The position numbers and the translations under genes are program-made. 60,026 nucleotides of DNA from a virus, in IMG/VR virus record IMGVR_UViG_3300009448_000013, positions 1 through 60,026 of that record; one strand, 5' to 3'. Under the pieces are notes generated by a model. It was not told the DNA's origin and ran no database searches. It worked only from the letters and a program-made list of their open reading frames with translations. Shown piece after piece: positions 26,545-34,771 of the stretch. Positions within the stretch are counted from its first letter, which is position 1. Each line of letters opens with the position of its first letter.

Positions 26545-27047
26545 TGGCGCGCTTTTCGATCCTCCGGCGCGGCGGCACGGGCGGCAGCTCGCGCAAGGGG
26601 GTCGACCTCGATTTCGGGCCGTTCGTCGACGCCATGCGGCAGCTCGAGGCGGCGGGCGCGGGCGTCGCCGCCGAGGTGACGCCGGTCATCGCCGAACTCC
26701 TCGTGTCGAGCGTGCTCGAGGTGTTCGAGAAGGAGGGGGCCGTTCCCGGCGGCGCGGCATGGCCCGACCTCGCGCCGAGCACCAAAGAGAAGCGCGCCAA
26801 GCGGCAGGCCTCGGGCGTGTTCAAAATCTTGCAGGACTCCGGCGTGATGGTGGGATCGATTACGCCGTACAGCGAGGCCATGGCCGCCGAGGCGTTTTCG
26901 AACGTGCCGTATGCCGGCTATCACGTGAGCCAGCGCGCCCGCAGTAAGATCCCGCTGCGCGACTTTACCGCGATCGACTTCGAGACGGCGCAGCGCGAGG
27001 CGACGGACATCGTCCTTGCACAGCTGATGGCCGGAGCGGCAGAGTGA
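26544..27047 (+). CDS. Virion morphogenesis protein, Mu gpG-like
   Basis: 167 residues. The signature region is VFEKEGAVPGGAAWPDLAPS, then TKEKRAKR, then FKILQDSGVMVGSITPY and VPYAGYHVSQRA, as in the phage virion morphogenesis (gpG, tail completion) family. It probably helps join head and tail. Position after gp36-like fits. Confidence 0.8.
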   Translation: MARFSILRRGGTGGSSRKGVDLDFGPFVDAMRQLEAAGAGVAAEVTPVIAELLVSSVLEVFEKEGAVPGGAAWPDLAPSTKEKRAKRQASGVFKILQDSGVMVGSITPYSEAMAAEAFSNVPYAGYHVSQRARSKIPLRDFTAIDFETAQREATDIVLAQLMAGAAE

Positions 27048-27051
27048 TGCC

Positions 27052-28068
27052 ATGACGACGCCCGTCGATCACGACGCCATCGAGCAGCTCGCACGGGCCA
27101 TGTTCGGGCAGCTGTCGCCGCTCACGGGCACCCGAGGCACGGGCACGGTCACCGTCAACAACCCCACGCTCGCGGCCATCGAGCTGCCGCCGAACATGTA
27201 TCTTTTGCCCGTCCTGTCGCATGGCACGGGCACCAATATCGCCGAGCTCGCTGACGACCTCGTGTTCAAGATCGCCCCAAACCCCGCCACGGCCGGGCCC
27301 CACGAGACGGGCGGCGCGTGGACCATTCCCGCCGGCGGCTCGCTCCCGGTCGCCATTCGCTCGAACCTCGGCGGCGCTCGCCACAACATGCCCGCCGGCA
27401 CCGTGTTCAAGTGGGACCCGCCCCTCGACGGCCTCGCGCTTTCGGCGGTGCTCGACGCGGACATCACGGACGCTGCCGACGCCGCCGAGACGGCGCTCGC
27501 CCTGCGGCGCGTGGTCTATTATGAGGAGCTCGACGCCGCCGCCCTCGAGCGCGATATCCACGGCGGGCGGCTCTCGCAACTGCCCGGGCTGATGCTCGTG
27601 TGGCAGCAATCGCTTCCCGCCGAGGGGCGCACCGCCGGGACGAACCAGGGCTCGACCCGACTCGCCGACGGCGTGCGCGCGTTCAGCGAGAATTATCGGC
27701 TGTTCATCGTCGCCGCCAACCGGTCGAGCGACAGCAAGCGACGGGCGAGCGGGCTCCGGCTCATGCAAGCCGTGACGAGGCTGCTCACCGACCAGCAACG
27801 CACCACCGACGGCGAGCAGCTCACGAGCCTCGGGTCTCTCGAAATCTTGAACCGCTCGCGGTTCGTGCGGGGCGATCGGTTTTACGTGTACGCCCTCGCC
27901 CTACGGCTGAACCGGCTCGTCGTGCGCGTCGATAACCGCTCGTTCGTTCCGTGGCTCCGCACTGACCTCGAGATGGCGCTGCCGGGGCGGGAGGCGCCCG
28001 AGCCGTCGACGCCGGCGACGGTCGTCGACATCGGCGTGCCCATTCCGCCTGGGCCGCTCGGGCCGTAG
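27052..28068 (+). CDS. Tail terminator, Mu gp37 (DUF1834)-like, with extra N-terminal domain
   Basis: 338 residues, twice the usual gp37 size. The C-terminal half (about 190-310) fits gp37: a GVRAFSENYRLFIVAANRSS strand, then SGLRLMQAVTRLLTDQQ, LTSLGSLEILNRSRFV and YVYALALRLNRLVVRV. The N-terminal half (GTGTVTVNNPTLAAIELPPN, PAGGSLPVAIRSNLGGARHN) is a beta-rich domain like those in baseplate-J type proteins. A fusion is suggested. It would cap the tail tube at the head-proximal end. Confidence 0.65.
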   Translation: MTTPVDHDAIEQLARAMFGQLSPLTGTRGTGTVTVNNPTLAAIELPPNMYLLPVLSHGTGTNIAELADDLVFKIAPNPATAGPHETGGAWTIPAGGSLPVAIRSNLGGARHNMPAGTVFKWDPPLDGLALSAVLDADITDAADAAETALALRRVVYYEELDAAALERDIHGGRLSQLPGLMLVWQQSLPAEGRTAGTNQGSTRLADGVRAFSENYRLFIVAANRSSDSKRRASGLRLMQAVTRLLTDQQRTTDGEQLTSLGSLEILNRSRFVRGDRFYVYALALRLNRLVVRVDNRSFVPWLRTDLEMALPGREAPEPSTPATVVDIGVPIPPGPLGP

Positions 28069-28151
28069 TCGCCGCCGTCCATGGGCGACGTCGCCGCTGC
28101 AGGACCGCGACGCCTCGACGAGTTGTCGCCGCTCGTGTAGGCTTGCCCGTG

Positions 28152-28457
28152 ATGGCCGATTCGCCGTTCGCGTTGTTCGTTTCCTCTGTCGAGGGCAGCC
28201 TCGTCACCCGGCACGGCACGCGCACGTTCATCGGCGCCACCCGTCGGGCGAAAGAGCCGACGGTGATCGACTGGCAGCCCGATGTCATCGTCGCGATCCC
28301 GCACGATGAATACCGCCGCTATCGGCGGGAGTACGATCGGGCGCTGCGCGACAAGTCGCTCGCCAAGCGGACCGAGGCCGAGTGGCGAGCTCAGAACCGA
28401 CAAGAGGCAAAAGAAGCAAACCAGCAGGGGGCAGGCACGCCCTCGGCGCCGACCTAA
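28152..28457 (+). CDS. Small tail protein in Mu gp38 (DUF2635) position
   Basis: 101 residues from ATG 28152; TTG 28143 and GTG 28149 are also in frame but lack support. TRTFIGATRRAKEPTVIDWQ and IPHDEYRRYRREYDRAL are basic-helical, the tail is disordered. It stands between gp37-like and sheath, where Mu has gp38. Similarity is weak. Confidence 0.55.
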   Translation: MADSPFALFVSSVEGSLVTRHGTRTFIGATRRAKEPTVIDWQPDVIVAIPHDEYRRYRREYDRALRDKSLAKRTEAEWRAQNRQEAKEANQQGAGTPSAPT

Positions 28458-28475
28458 AGCGCTGGAGTCTAAAAC

Positions 28476-29987
28476 ATGACCGTGCCTGTCGCCGTCTCGT
28501 CGACGGTAAAAACCCCAGGGCTGTACCTCGTAGTCGATCTGCTCGGCGAGCCAGCAAACCCCGGCTCGGGCGTACTGCGAGGCCTCATCGCGTGCCCCAA
28601 GTCGGCCGCGGGCAACATCACGCCCGACACCGAGGTTCGGGCCGTGTTCGGGCCCGAGGACGTCGCCACCGCGCTCGGAGCCGGCACGCCCGGGCACCTC
28701 GCCGCCAAGCGGCTGTTTGCCGCTCACGGGCTCGCGAGCGTGGATGTCGTCGCCCCCACGGCGGCCGCGGGCGTCGTCGCCACCGGCACCCAAACGTTCA
28801 CGGGGCCAGCGACGCAAAACAGCGTCGTGCGCTTTCGGGTGTGCGGGCGAATCGTCGACGTCGCCTGGAACAACGGCGAGAGCGTGGCGGCGTTCCACGC
28901 CCGGGCCGTGCTAGCCATCAATGCGATCGGCGACGACCTGCCCGTTACGGCAGGCGGCGCGAGCCCGAACCTGCTTTACACCGCCAAGTTCGCCGGGCTG
29001 TGGGGCAACGACGTGAAGATCAACGCGTCGATTCTGTCAGGCGGCGGCGGCATCGCGGTTTCCGTGAACCCGGCGGCGCTCACCGGCGGCACGCTCGAGC
29101 CGGACTTTACGACCGCGCTCTCGAACGTATCGAACAAGGAATACCGCCGGATCGTCGCGTGCGTCTCGAACGCGGACGCGATCAGCAACTCGGCGACGAG
29201 CAACCCCGGACGCCTCGCGACCCACATCGACGGGAACGAAACGGGCAATCAAGCCAAACTGCAGATCGGCGTCGTGGGCTGCACCGACACGATCGCCAAC
29301 GTGCAGGTCGGCGCCATCGCCAAGAACAACGAGGCTTTCGAGTATGTGTACGGGCAAAACTGGGAGGATTTGCCCTGCGAGCTCGCCGGCGCCGAGGCGG
29401 GCGACGCGCTGAAGTTCGTGGCCATCCGGGCGAACTACAACCGGATCAATAACAAGCTGCTCTTGAAGGGCCCGCGCGACACCGTCGCCGACAAGCTCAC
29501 GGCGAACGAGACCGAGACGCTGCTCAATAACGGTGTGACGCCGCTCGACATCGAGCAGCTCACCGGCGAAAAGTTCCTCGTGCGGCCCATCACGACGCAC
29601 TCGCTCAATGGCGCGTCGCCCGACTATCGCGCGTTCGACCTGTCAGACACCGACGGCATGTATTCCGTCGCCGCCGACCTTCGCACGGCGCTTCCCGTCG
29701 AGTTCGCGAACACGTCGATCACGCCGGATCTGCCCGCCGGCGCGAACCGTTTGCCCGCCGGCGTCACCGAGCGGAAAGACGTGCAGGCGTTCGTCGAGAG
29801 CCGGCTCGGTCTGCACGTGAATCTCGGCGTCGTCGAGGGCGCACGGCTCGACAGCACCATCGAAGCGGGCGAGCTCATCGTCGAGATCAACTCGTCGGAC
29901 GCGAGCCAGGTCGACATTTTCATTCCGATCGCCATCGTCAAGCCCCTCGCCAAGATGGGCGTAGTGGCGCAAAAGCTAGCCTCGTAA
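28476..29987 (+). CDS. Contractile tail sheath protein (Mu gpL-like)
   Basis: 503 residues. MTVPVAVSSTVKTPGLYLVV start; central LLYTAKFAGLWGNDVKINAS and YRRIVACVSNADA; C-terminal VTERKDVQAFVESRLGLHVN and IEAGELIVEINSSD followed by DIFIPIAIVKPLAKMGVVAQ. This order is that of FII/gpL-type sheath subunits, whose C-terminal part lies against the tube. Presence of a sheath defines the myovirus type. Confidence 0.88.
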   Translation: MTVPVAVSSTVKTPGLYLVVDLLGEPANPGSGVLRGLIACPKSAAGNITPDTEVRAVFGPEDVATALGAGTPGHLAAKRLFAAHGLASVDVVAPTAAAGVVATGTQTFTGPATQNSVVRFRVCGRIVDVAWNNGESVAAFHARAVLAINAIGDDLPVTAGGASPNLLYTAKFAGLWGNDVKINASILSGGGGIAVSVNPAALTGGTLEPDFTTALSNVSNKEYRRIVACVSNADAISNSATSNPGRLATHIDGNETGNQAKLQIGVVGCTDTIANVQVGAIAKNNEAFEYVYGQNWEDLPCELAGAEAGDALKFVAIRANYNRINNKLLLKGPRDTVADKLTANETETLLNNGVTPLDIEQLTGEKFLVRPITTHSLNGASPDYRAFDLSDTDGMYSVAADLRTALPVEFANTSITPDLPAGANRLPAGVTERKDVQAFVESRLGLHVNLGVVEGARLDSTIEAGELIVEINSSDASQVDIFIPIAIVKPLAKMGVVAQKLAS

Positions 29988-29992
29988 CCCCG

Positions 29993-30039
29993 GGCGTCGC
30001 CGACGCCGGCATTCGACGTCGCCCGAGTACTCTGGCGAC
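29993..30039 (+). other. Two hairpins between sheath and tube genes
   Basis: GGCGTC (29993-29998) pairs with GACGCC (30002-30007), and GTCGCC (30018-30023) with GGCGAC (30034-30039). No T tract follows, so they are not classical terminators. They may protect or tune the tube message. Confidence 0.4.
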
Positions 30040-30054
30040 ACCCACGGAGCACCA

Positions 30055-30447
30055 ATGGCCGATAGTGAGCAAGAGCTGTTTTCCAAGTCGTTCATTGCGC
30101 AGGGCAATGGCGACCTCGTGCGCGTCACCGACTACCAGGTGACCTACACGAACAACGGCAAGCAAGTGCACACCCTGCGCGAGGACGGCGCCGGCGTGAC
30201 GCTCGGCGTGCGCGAGAGCACCATCTCGTTCAATTTCGTGCTCGGCGAAAACGGGTTCGAGCGCAACTACATCAAAGACATTCAGGACGGGAAGATTGTC
30301 CAGCTGCGGGCCAAGCCGAGCGGCGGTAAGGTGCTGACCCACAACGGGATTTACACCAAGATTACGCTCGACGCCCCGCTCGACGACGCGACAAAGGGCT
30401 CGATCGAGTTCGTCGGCAAGCTGGAAAAGCAGCGCGCCGCAGCCTAA
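30055..30447 (+). CDS. Tail tube protein (Mu gpM-like)
   Basis: 130 residues following ACGGAGCACCA. Pattern LVRVTDYQVTYTNNGKQVHT, TLGVRESTISFNFVLGENGF, YIKDIQDGKIVQLRAK and STIEFVGKLE-like end match gpM-type tubes (beta-barrel rings stacked inside the sheath). Directly behind the sheath gene, as in Mu. Confidence 0.82.
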   Translation: MADSEQELFSKSFIAQGNGDLVRVTDYQVTYTNNGKQVHTLREDGAGVTLGVRESTISFNFVLGENGFERNYIKDIQDGKIVQLRAKPSGGKVLTHNGIYTKITLDAPLDDATKGSIEFVGKLEKQRAAA

Positions 30448-30534
30448 GCTCGCCGCCGCCGCGTCCCTTGCGGTCAACGGCCGGCTAGTCGCGGGCCGCG
30501 GGGGCGCAGCAGACCCCAAACCCGGAGGCACACG

Positions 30535-30777
30535 GTGTTTTCAGATCTAGAGTGGTTCGAGTTCAGGCAGCTGCCGCCGCACCTGCAAGCGGTGAGCGTC
30601 AAGTTCCGAGCCCTCGCGCTCGACCTCGCCAAGACGCTGCCCGAAAACGAGCAGAGCCGGCGCATGTTCGAAAAGCTGCTCGAGGCGAAAGACTGCGGCG
30701 TGCGCGCCGCCATCAAGGGGGCGGCCAGCATGGCGACGTCGCCCGGCGCCGGCAGCGACGCGGGGGACAAGCCGTGA
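30535..30777 (+). CDS. Acb2/Tad1-like small helical protein
   Basis: 80 residues with a GTG start 12 bases after CGGAGGC. FEFRQLPPHLQAVSVKFRAL, then ALDLAKTLPENEQSRRMFEK and LLEAKDCGVRAAIKG fit the helical hairpin of the Acb2/Tad1 superfamily and its phage relatives ('LPPHLQ..S..F..LA..L...LP.N.ER...L.KLLEAKDAAVRA'). Acb2 and Tad1 bind cyclic nucleotides and block CBASS and Thoeris. Whether this member binds any signal is unknown. It sits between tube and chaperone genes, an odd place for a tail gene. Confidence 0.6.
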   Translation: MFSDLEWFEFRQLPPHLQAVSVKFRALALDLAKTLPENEQSRRMFEKLLEAKDCGVRAAIKGAASMATSPGAGSDAGDKP

Positions 30778-30851
30778 CCCTTCTCCCGTGCAGGCGCCGC
30801 GTGGGCCTCCAAAACCTAACGCGCCGGGTTCAATTCCTGGGCGGGGTGCCA
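30777..30851 (+). tRNA. tRNA-Trp(CCA)-like element with degenerate 5' half
   Basis: The 3' two thirds are tRNA-like: an anticodon loop CTCCAAA (30807-30813, anticodon CCA), a T arm CCGGG-TTCAATT-CCTGG (30824-30840), acceptor strand GCGGGGT, a G and an encoded CCA (30849-30851). The anticodon stem has one mismatch (C-A). The 5' acceptor ACCCTTC pairs with one mismatch, but no normal D arm is seen. It could be a decayed tRNA or a tRNA 3' end carried as an attachment site. Confidence 0.45.
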
Positions 30852-30853
30852 TC

Positions 30854-31474
30854 GTGAGCGAGGACAAGGTCGAGCAGGTGGTGCGCCTCGTCCTCGAAAA
30901 CTGGCAAGCGATCGGGGTGGAAGAAAGCAGCGACGGGTTCCTGCACCTGCCGGCGGCCATCAAGCGGCGCAACAAAGACGGCGGGATCAACGAGGTGCGC
31001 GTGATGCTGCGCAATGTCACGAACCCGCAGCGCTTTCGCGCGCGCACGAGCTCGCGCGAGTGGGCCAAGCGCCTGAACCTGGATCTCGACCGCGACGCCG
31101 ACCTCGTCGACGTCCTCGAAAACTACGAGCTGCTCGCGTTCGCGATTCGCGACGCCGACGACGAGGGTTTCACGCAGCACGCGGCGTGCGGCGAGGACCT
31201 TTACAAGCTTTACGATCAGCAGAGCCTCGGCGAGCTGTGGGGCCGTTACGACGCTTGGGTGCGCATGCTGCACCCGTCGTTCGCCGAGTTCGACGGCGAG
31301 AAGATGTGGCAAATCATCGCGCGTATCAGGGGGCGGGCGGACATCACCCCTTTAGCCGCTATGCCTGGTATCGAGCAGGCCAGTTGCATTCTGCTCATGG
31401 CACGGGAAGCCTGCAACTCTCCGAACGCACCCTCTTGGCTGCGATCGTCAGAGACCTCGACACCGGCGGGCTAA
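30854..31474 (+). CDS. Tail assembly chaperone, unshifted product (Mu gp41-like)
   Basis: 206 residues from GTG 30854. The first 160 look well conserved (VLENWQAIGVEESSDGFLHL, HAACGEDLYKLYDQQSLGEL, WQIIARIRGR); after the G5 run at 31329 the zero frame (PLAAMPGIEQASCILL) loses coding character, while the -1 frame gains it. This is the G-type member of the G/GT chaperone pair that loads the tape measure. Placed between tube and tape measure as expected. Confidence 0.7.
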   Translation: MSEDKVEQVVRLVLENWQAIGVEESSDGFLHLPAAIKRRNKDGGINEVRVMLRNVTNPQRFRARTSSREWAKRLNLDLDRDADLVDVLENYELLAFAIRDADDEGFTQHAACGEDLYKLYDQQSLGELWGRYDAWVRMLHPSFAEFDGEKMWQIIARIRGRADITPLAAMPGIEQASCILLMAREACNSPNAPSWLRSSETSTPAG

Positions 31475-31527
31475 CGCTCGCCGAGCTGCGGTCGCTCCTG
31501 AAGCTGCCGCCGACGTTCGGGGCGTGA
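31333..31527 (+). CDS. Tail assembly chaperone, -1 frameshift extension
   Basis: Zero-frame codons ATC AGG GGG CGG (31325-31336) contain five G. A -1 slip of the tRNA on GGG continues as AGGHHPFSRYAWYRAGQLHS and ends ERTLLAAIVRDLDTGGLTLA plus 13 residues, giving 224 residues in total. There is no start codon suited to separate translation. Mu uses a G-run (-2) in the same gene pair; here the shift is -1. Frameshift efficiency is unknown. Confidence 0.65.
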   Translation, partial: AGGHHPFSRYAWYRAGQLHSAHGTGSLQLSERTLLAAIVRDLDTGGLTLAELRSLLKLPPTFGA

Positions 31528-31539
31528 TACGCTCACCGC

Positions 31540-33573
31540 GTGGCAGAGCGCGAGGCGTCCGTAAAGCTCACCCTCGACGACTCGCAATATATCGTCGAGC
31601 TACGCAAGGCCGGCGACGCCGCCGAGAGCTCCGGTAAGAAGGGCGCCAAAGCCATGGGCCTGTTCGGCCATGGCATCAAGGGCGCGACGAGCGAGCTCAA
31701 GAGCCTCGCCGGCACCGCGAGCAAGGCGATGGGCCTCGTTACGGGGCTCGCCGGCGGGTTCACGGTGGCGGGCGCACTGAAAGGCGCCGTCGAGCTCGAC
31801 AGCGCGTTCAAGCGGCTAGCGTTCCGGGTGAGCCAGGCCACGGGCGAGCAGGTCAAGGCGACCGAGATCCAGCGCGTCGCCGAGCAGGCGGCGGCCAAGA
31901 CGGGTCGGCGCACGGCCGAGATGGCCGAGGCGTACGAGCAGCTATTCGCGGCGACGGGTGATCGCGACTTCGCCGACAACATGCTCGAGACGATGGGCGA
32001 GGCCATGCAGGCGACGGGCGCCGAGATGGGCACTCTCACGACGCTCGCCGATCAGCTGCATACGAAATTCGGCGTCGCCGCCGAGGAAATGGGCGACGTC
32101 TTTGCGCAGGTGTTCGAGCACGCGCAAAAGGGCGGGCCCGCGATGAGCGAGTTTGCCGACGTCGCCGCGACGATGGGCGCCGAGCTCTTGCAGGCCGGCA
32201 TGGGCGGGCGGCGCGGGCTCGACTTCATGCTCGGCGCACTCGTCAAAACCGACGACGAGTTCGGTAACCTCGGCAAGCAGGTCAAGGGCATCAAGCAAAT
32301 CCTGATGAGCCTCGGCGATCAGAACCAGATCAAGGGCCTCGCCAAAACGCTCGGCATCAATCCGAACGTGCTGCTCAATGAGAAAGACCTCATGGGCCGC
32401 ATGCGCAAGGTGCTCGGCATGGGGAAAAAGGGCCTCGACGCCCTCAAGGGCTCGATGCACGAGGCCGAGGAGCAAAAGGCGCTGCGCATCCTGTTCACCG
32501 ACCCGTTCGAGGCGGCACTGAAAGACGCGGAAGCGAGCGGGGCCAAGGGCAAGGCTGCGATCGACAAGGCGCTCGGCGTGCTCGATGGCGGCATGGCCGA
32601 GTTCGGCAAGGCGACGCTGAACGGCGCCGACCTGCAAAAAGAGGCGGCCTCGCGCATGAGCGATCCGCAGGCTCGGCTCACGGCGGCGCTCGAAACGCTC
32701 GAGCGGTCGTTCGCGAGCCCCGAAATCATCGACGCGATCGAGGAGCTCTCGACCTATCTGCCCGACATCGCCAAGGCGTTCGGCGGGTTTGCCAAGTTCG
32801 TCGCGCAAAACCCGCTGCTCGCGGGCGCCATGGGCGTCGGCGGCAGTGCCGCCAAGGGGTTCCTCGTGTCGGCGGGCACCGAACTCGCCTCGGCGCACTG
32901 GAAAGGCGGGCTCAAGGCCGCCGCCAGCATCGAGGGTGCCCACGTGATCGGCGGCATGAAAGCGGGCAACCTGATCAAGGGCGCGGGCGGGCTCGCGGCC
33001 CTCGCCATCGCGGGGGCGCTCGCCAAAGAGCAGATCGACAAATCGTTCGCAGCCAACGCCGAGGCGCAGGGCTCGAGCGCCGTCGCGCTCGCCAAGGCGG
33101 GCTCCAACGCGGGCGGCATCGGCGCCAAACGCGCGCAGGCCGAGGAGCTGCGCAAGGCCATCGACCGCGAGAAAGAAGCGGGCAGCGGCATCTCGGGGTT
33201 CACCCAAGACTTGATGGGCGGGATCGCGACCGTCGCCGGCGTCGGGGGGCCGAACCTGCGCGCGCAAAACGAGGCCCGGATCCAAGAGCTGCAAGGCCTG
33301 CTCGCCAAAAAGGAACGCGAGATCGAGTCGCTCGCCAAGGGGGGCAACTCGACCCCCGTCGCGCCGGGCGCCGACCCCAAGGGCAAGGCCACGGTTGCCG
33401 TCGACGCGGCGGCGCAGAGAGGCGTCGGCAAGGCCGTCGCCGACGCCATGCGGGGCCAGGTGCAGCGCGTCGAGCTCGTCAATCCTGGTGGCGGTATGGG
33501 CGGCGGCGGGGGCATCGGAGGCAGCCGCGGGCCCACACGACCGCCGGCACCCGCGCCGATCGGGGGGTTCTGA
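31540..33573 (+). CDS. Tail tape measure protein
   Basis: 677 residues, GTG start 12 bases after the chaperone's shifted stop. ASVKLTLDDSQYIVELRKAG, then AFKRLAFRVSQATGEQVKAT and the MAEAYEQLFAATGDRDFADN block are typical of TP901/Mu gp42 tape measures. Hydrophobic patches around 60-80 and 420-500 (LLAGAMGVGGSAAKGFLVSA; GGLAALAIAGALAKEQI) would be the membrane-active parts. At about 680 residues it predicts a tail near 100 nm, using the usual 0.15 nm per residue. Confidence 0.88.
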   Translation: MAEREASVKLTLDDSQYIVELRKAGDAAESSGKKGAKAMGLFGHGIKGATSELKSLAGTASKAMGLVTGLAGGFTVAGALKGAVELDSAFKRLAFRVSQATGEQVKATEIQRVAEQAAAKTGRRTAEMAEAYEQLFAATGDRDFADNMLETMGEAMQATGAEMGTLTTLADQLHTKFGVAAEEMGDVFAQVFEHAQKGGPAMSEFADVAATMGAELLQAGMGGRRGLDFMLGALVKTDDEFGNLGKQVKGIKQILMSLGDQNQIKGLAKTLGINPNVLLNEKDLMGRMRKVLGMGKKGLDALKGSMHEAEEQKALRILFTDPFEAALKDAEASGAKGKAAIDKALGVLDGGMAEFGKATLNGADLQKEAASRMSDPQARLTAALETLERSFASPEIIDAIEELSTYLPDIAKAFGGFAKFVAQNPLLAGAMGVGGSAAKGFLVSAGTELASAHWKGGLKAAASIEGAHVIGGMKAGNLIKGAGGLAALAIAGALAKEQIDKSFAANAEAQGSSAVALAKAGSNAGGIGAKRAQAEELRKAIDREKEAGSGISGFTQDLMGGIATVAGVGGPNLRAQNEARIQELQGLLAKKEREIESLAKGGNSTPVAPGADPKGKATVAVDAAAQRGVGKAVADAMRGQVQRVELVNPGGGMGGGGGIGGSRGPTRPPAPAPIGGF

Positions 33574-34568
33574 TGGCGGTGTTCAAGCCGCCCGACACGC
33601 CCGGCGAGCCGCGGCAGCTCATTTTCGAGAGCATGCCGGTTGCGAGCTTCCAGGTCGGCAGCCTGCCCGCGGCGTTTTTCCCGATCGTGGGCGAGCTCAC
33701 CGAGGAAGGCGGGCAGCGCATCGTCCGGCACGTGCGGCCCTACCGCGACGGCGCCAAGCTCGACAGCACGGGCGCGACCGAAATCGAGTTCAACGTGCTG
33801 GCGCTGTTCAACAATTCGATCCGGGAATCCGGGCTCGAGGCGAACAACCGAGCCCTTTACCCGTTCGTGCTGCGGGCGATCGTCGATGCGTTCAAGGCCC
33901 GGCAAACCGGCACGCTCACGCTGCCGACGGTTGGACGCGTCCGGGCCCGGGCCGAAAAGTATCGCCGCTCCGAGAACGTCGGCGCGCGCGACGAGGCGAC
34001 GCTGCAGCTCACGTTCGTGTCCGACAACGAGGACGCCGTCTCGGCCGCGACGTTCCAGCTGCCGACCGTCCGCGCCAGCATGCTCAAACAGGCGTCGCAA
34101 ACGCTGTTTAGCGCCAGCCGCGAGGGCGCCCACGACGCCGACCTAGTGAGCCTCTTTCAGCTGGCCACCGAAATCGAGGCGGCGCTGCTCGCACCCGGGC
34201 GGTCTGTCGCGGATCTGCAATCGCAGGTCAACCGAGCTCGCTCGGCGCTCGGCCGCATTGCGCGCGCGCAAGAGCAGCTCGCCGACGACGTCGGCCTGGC
34301 AGCGAGCGAACCGCGGGGCAGCGAGTTTTTCCGCAACCTGACTCGGCTGCTCGACACCCAAGCGCGCGCGGCCGACGAAAAGTTCGCCTCGCGCCCGCGC
34401 ACCAAGGCGTTCGTCGTCGACGTCGTGCGGACGAATCTGTTCGAGATTGCGGCCCGGTTCAAGCAAGACGCCGCCGAGCTGCTCGACCTGAACAGCGAGC
34501 GGCTCGCCGATCCGATGCACCTCGAAGAGGGCGACGTCGTGCGCGTGTTCGAGACGGGGGCCGTCTAA
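33573..34568 (+). CDS. DNA circularisation/baseplate protein, Mu gpN-like
   Basis: 331 residues, ATG overlapping the previous stop. GEPRQLIFESMPVASFQVGS, a GQRIVRHVRPYRDGAKLDST strand, then ALYPFVLRAIVDAFKARQTG and LPTVGRVRARAEKYRRSENV match the DNA_circ_N family. The last 50 residues (VRTNLFEIAARFKQDAAELL, DLNSERLADPMHLEEGDVVR) resemble a LysM-like or gpX-type module. The family name reflects Mu gpN; in virions it belongs to the baseplate or tail tip. Confidence 0.82.
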   Translation: MAVFKPPDTPGEPRQLIFESMPVASFQVGSLPAAFFPIVGELTEEGGQRIVRHVRPYRDGAKLDSTGATEIEFNVLALFNNSIRESGLEANNRALYPFVLRAIVDAFKARQTGTLTLPTVGRVRARAEKYRRSENVGARDEATLQLTFVSDNEDAVSAATFQLPTVRASMLKQASQTLFSASREGAHDADLVSLFQLATEIEAALLAPGRSVADLQSQVNRARSALGRIARAQEQLADDVGLAASEPRGSEFFRNLTRLLDTQARAADEKFASRPRTKAFVVDVVRTNLFEIAARFKQDAAELLDLNSERLADPMHLEEGDVVRVFETGAV

Positions 34569-34771
34569 TGCCGGCGTGGCTGCGCACTCTGCTCGGTCTG
34601 CTGCGGCGCGCGCCCGCCGCCGTCGACGCGGCCGAGCAGGTCGTCGACATCGTGAGCGACGTCGTCGACCCCGACGAGCCCGGCGTGCCGCTGTCCCGAG
34701 CGGACGTCGAGCACCAGCAGGCGCAGATCCGAGCGGCGACACGACCACCGGCACGGAAGGCCAAGCCGTGA
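34568..34771 (+). CDS. Small hypothetical protein
   Basis: 67 residues, TAATG overlap. MPAWLRTLLGLLRRAPAAVD and AEQVVDIVSDVVDPDEPG; a short amphipathic helix followed by a disordered basic tail. It lies between gpN-like and gpP-like genes. Unknown. Confidence 0.5.
   Translation: MPAWLRTLLGLLRRAPAAVDAAEQVVDIVSDVVDPDEPGVPLSRADVEHQQAQIRAATRPPARKAKP

Noticed and set aside
29993-30039. Terminator between sheath and tube
   Set aside because: Two hairpins exist but without any T tract, and tube genes are normally co-transcribed with the sheath.
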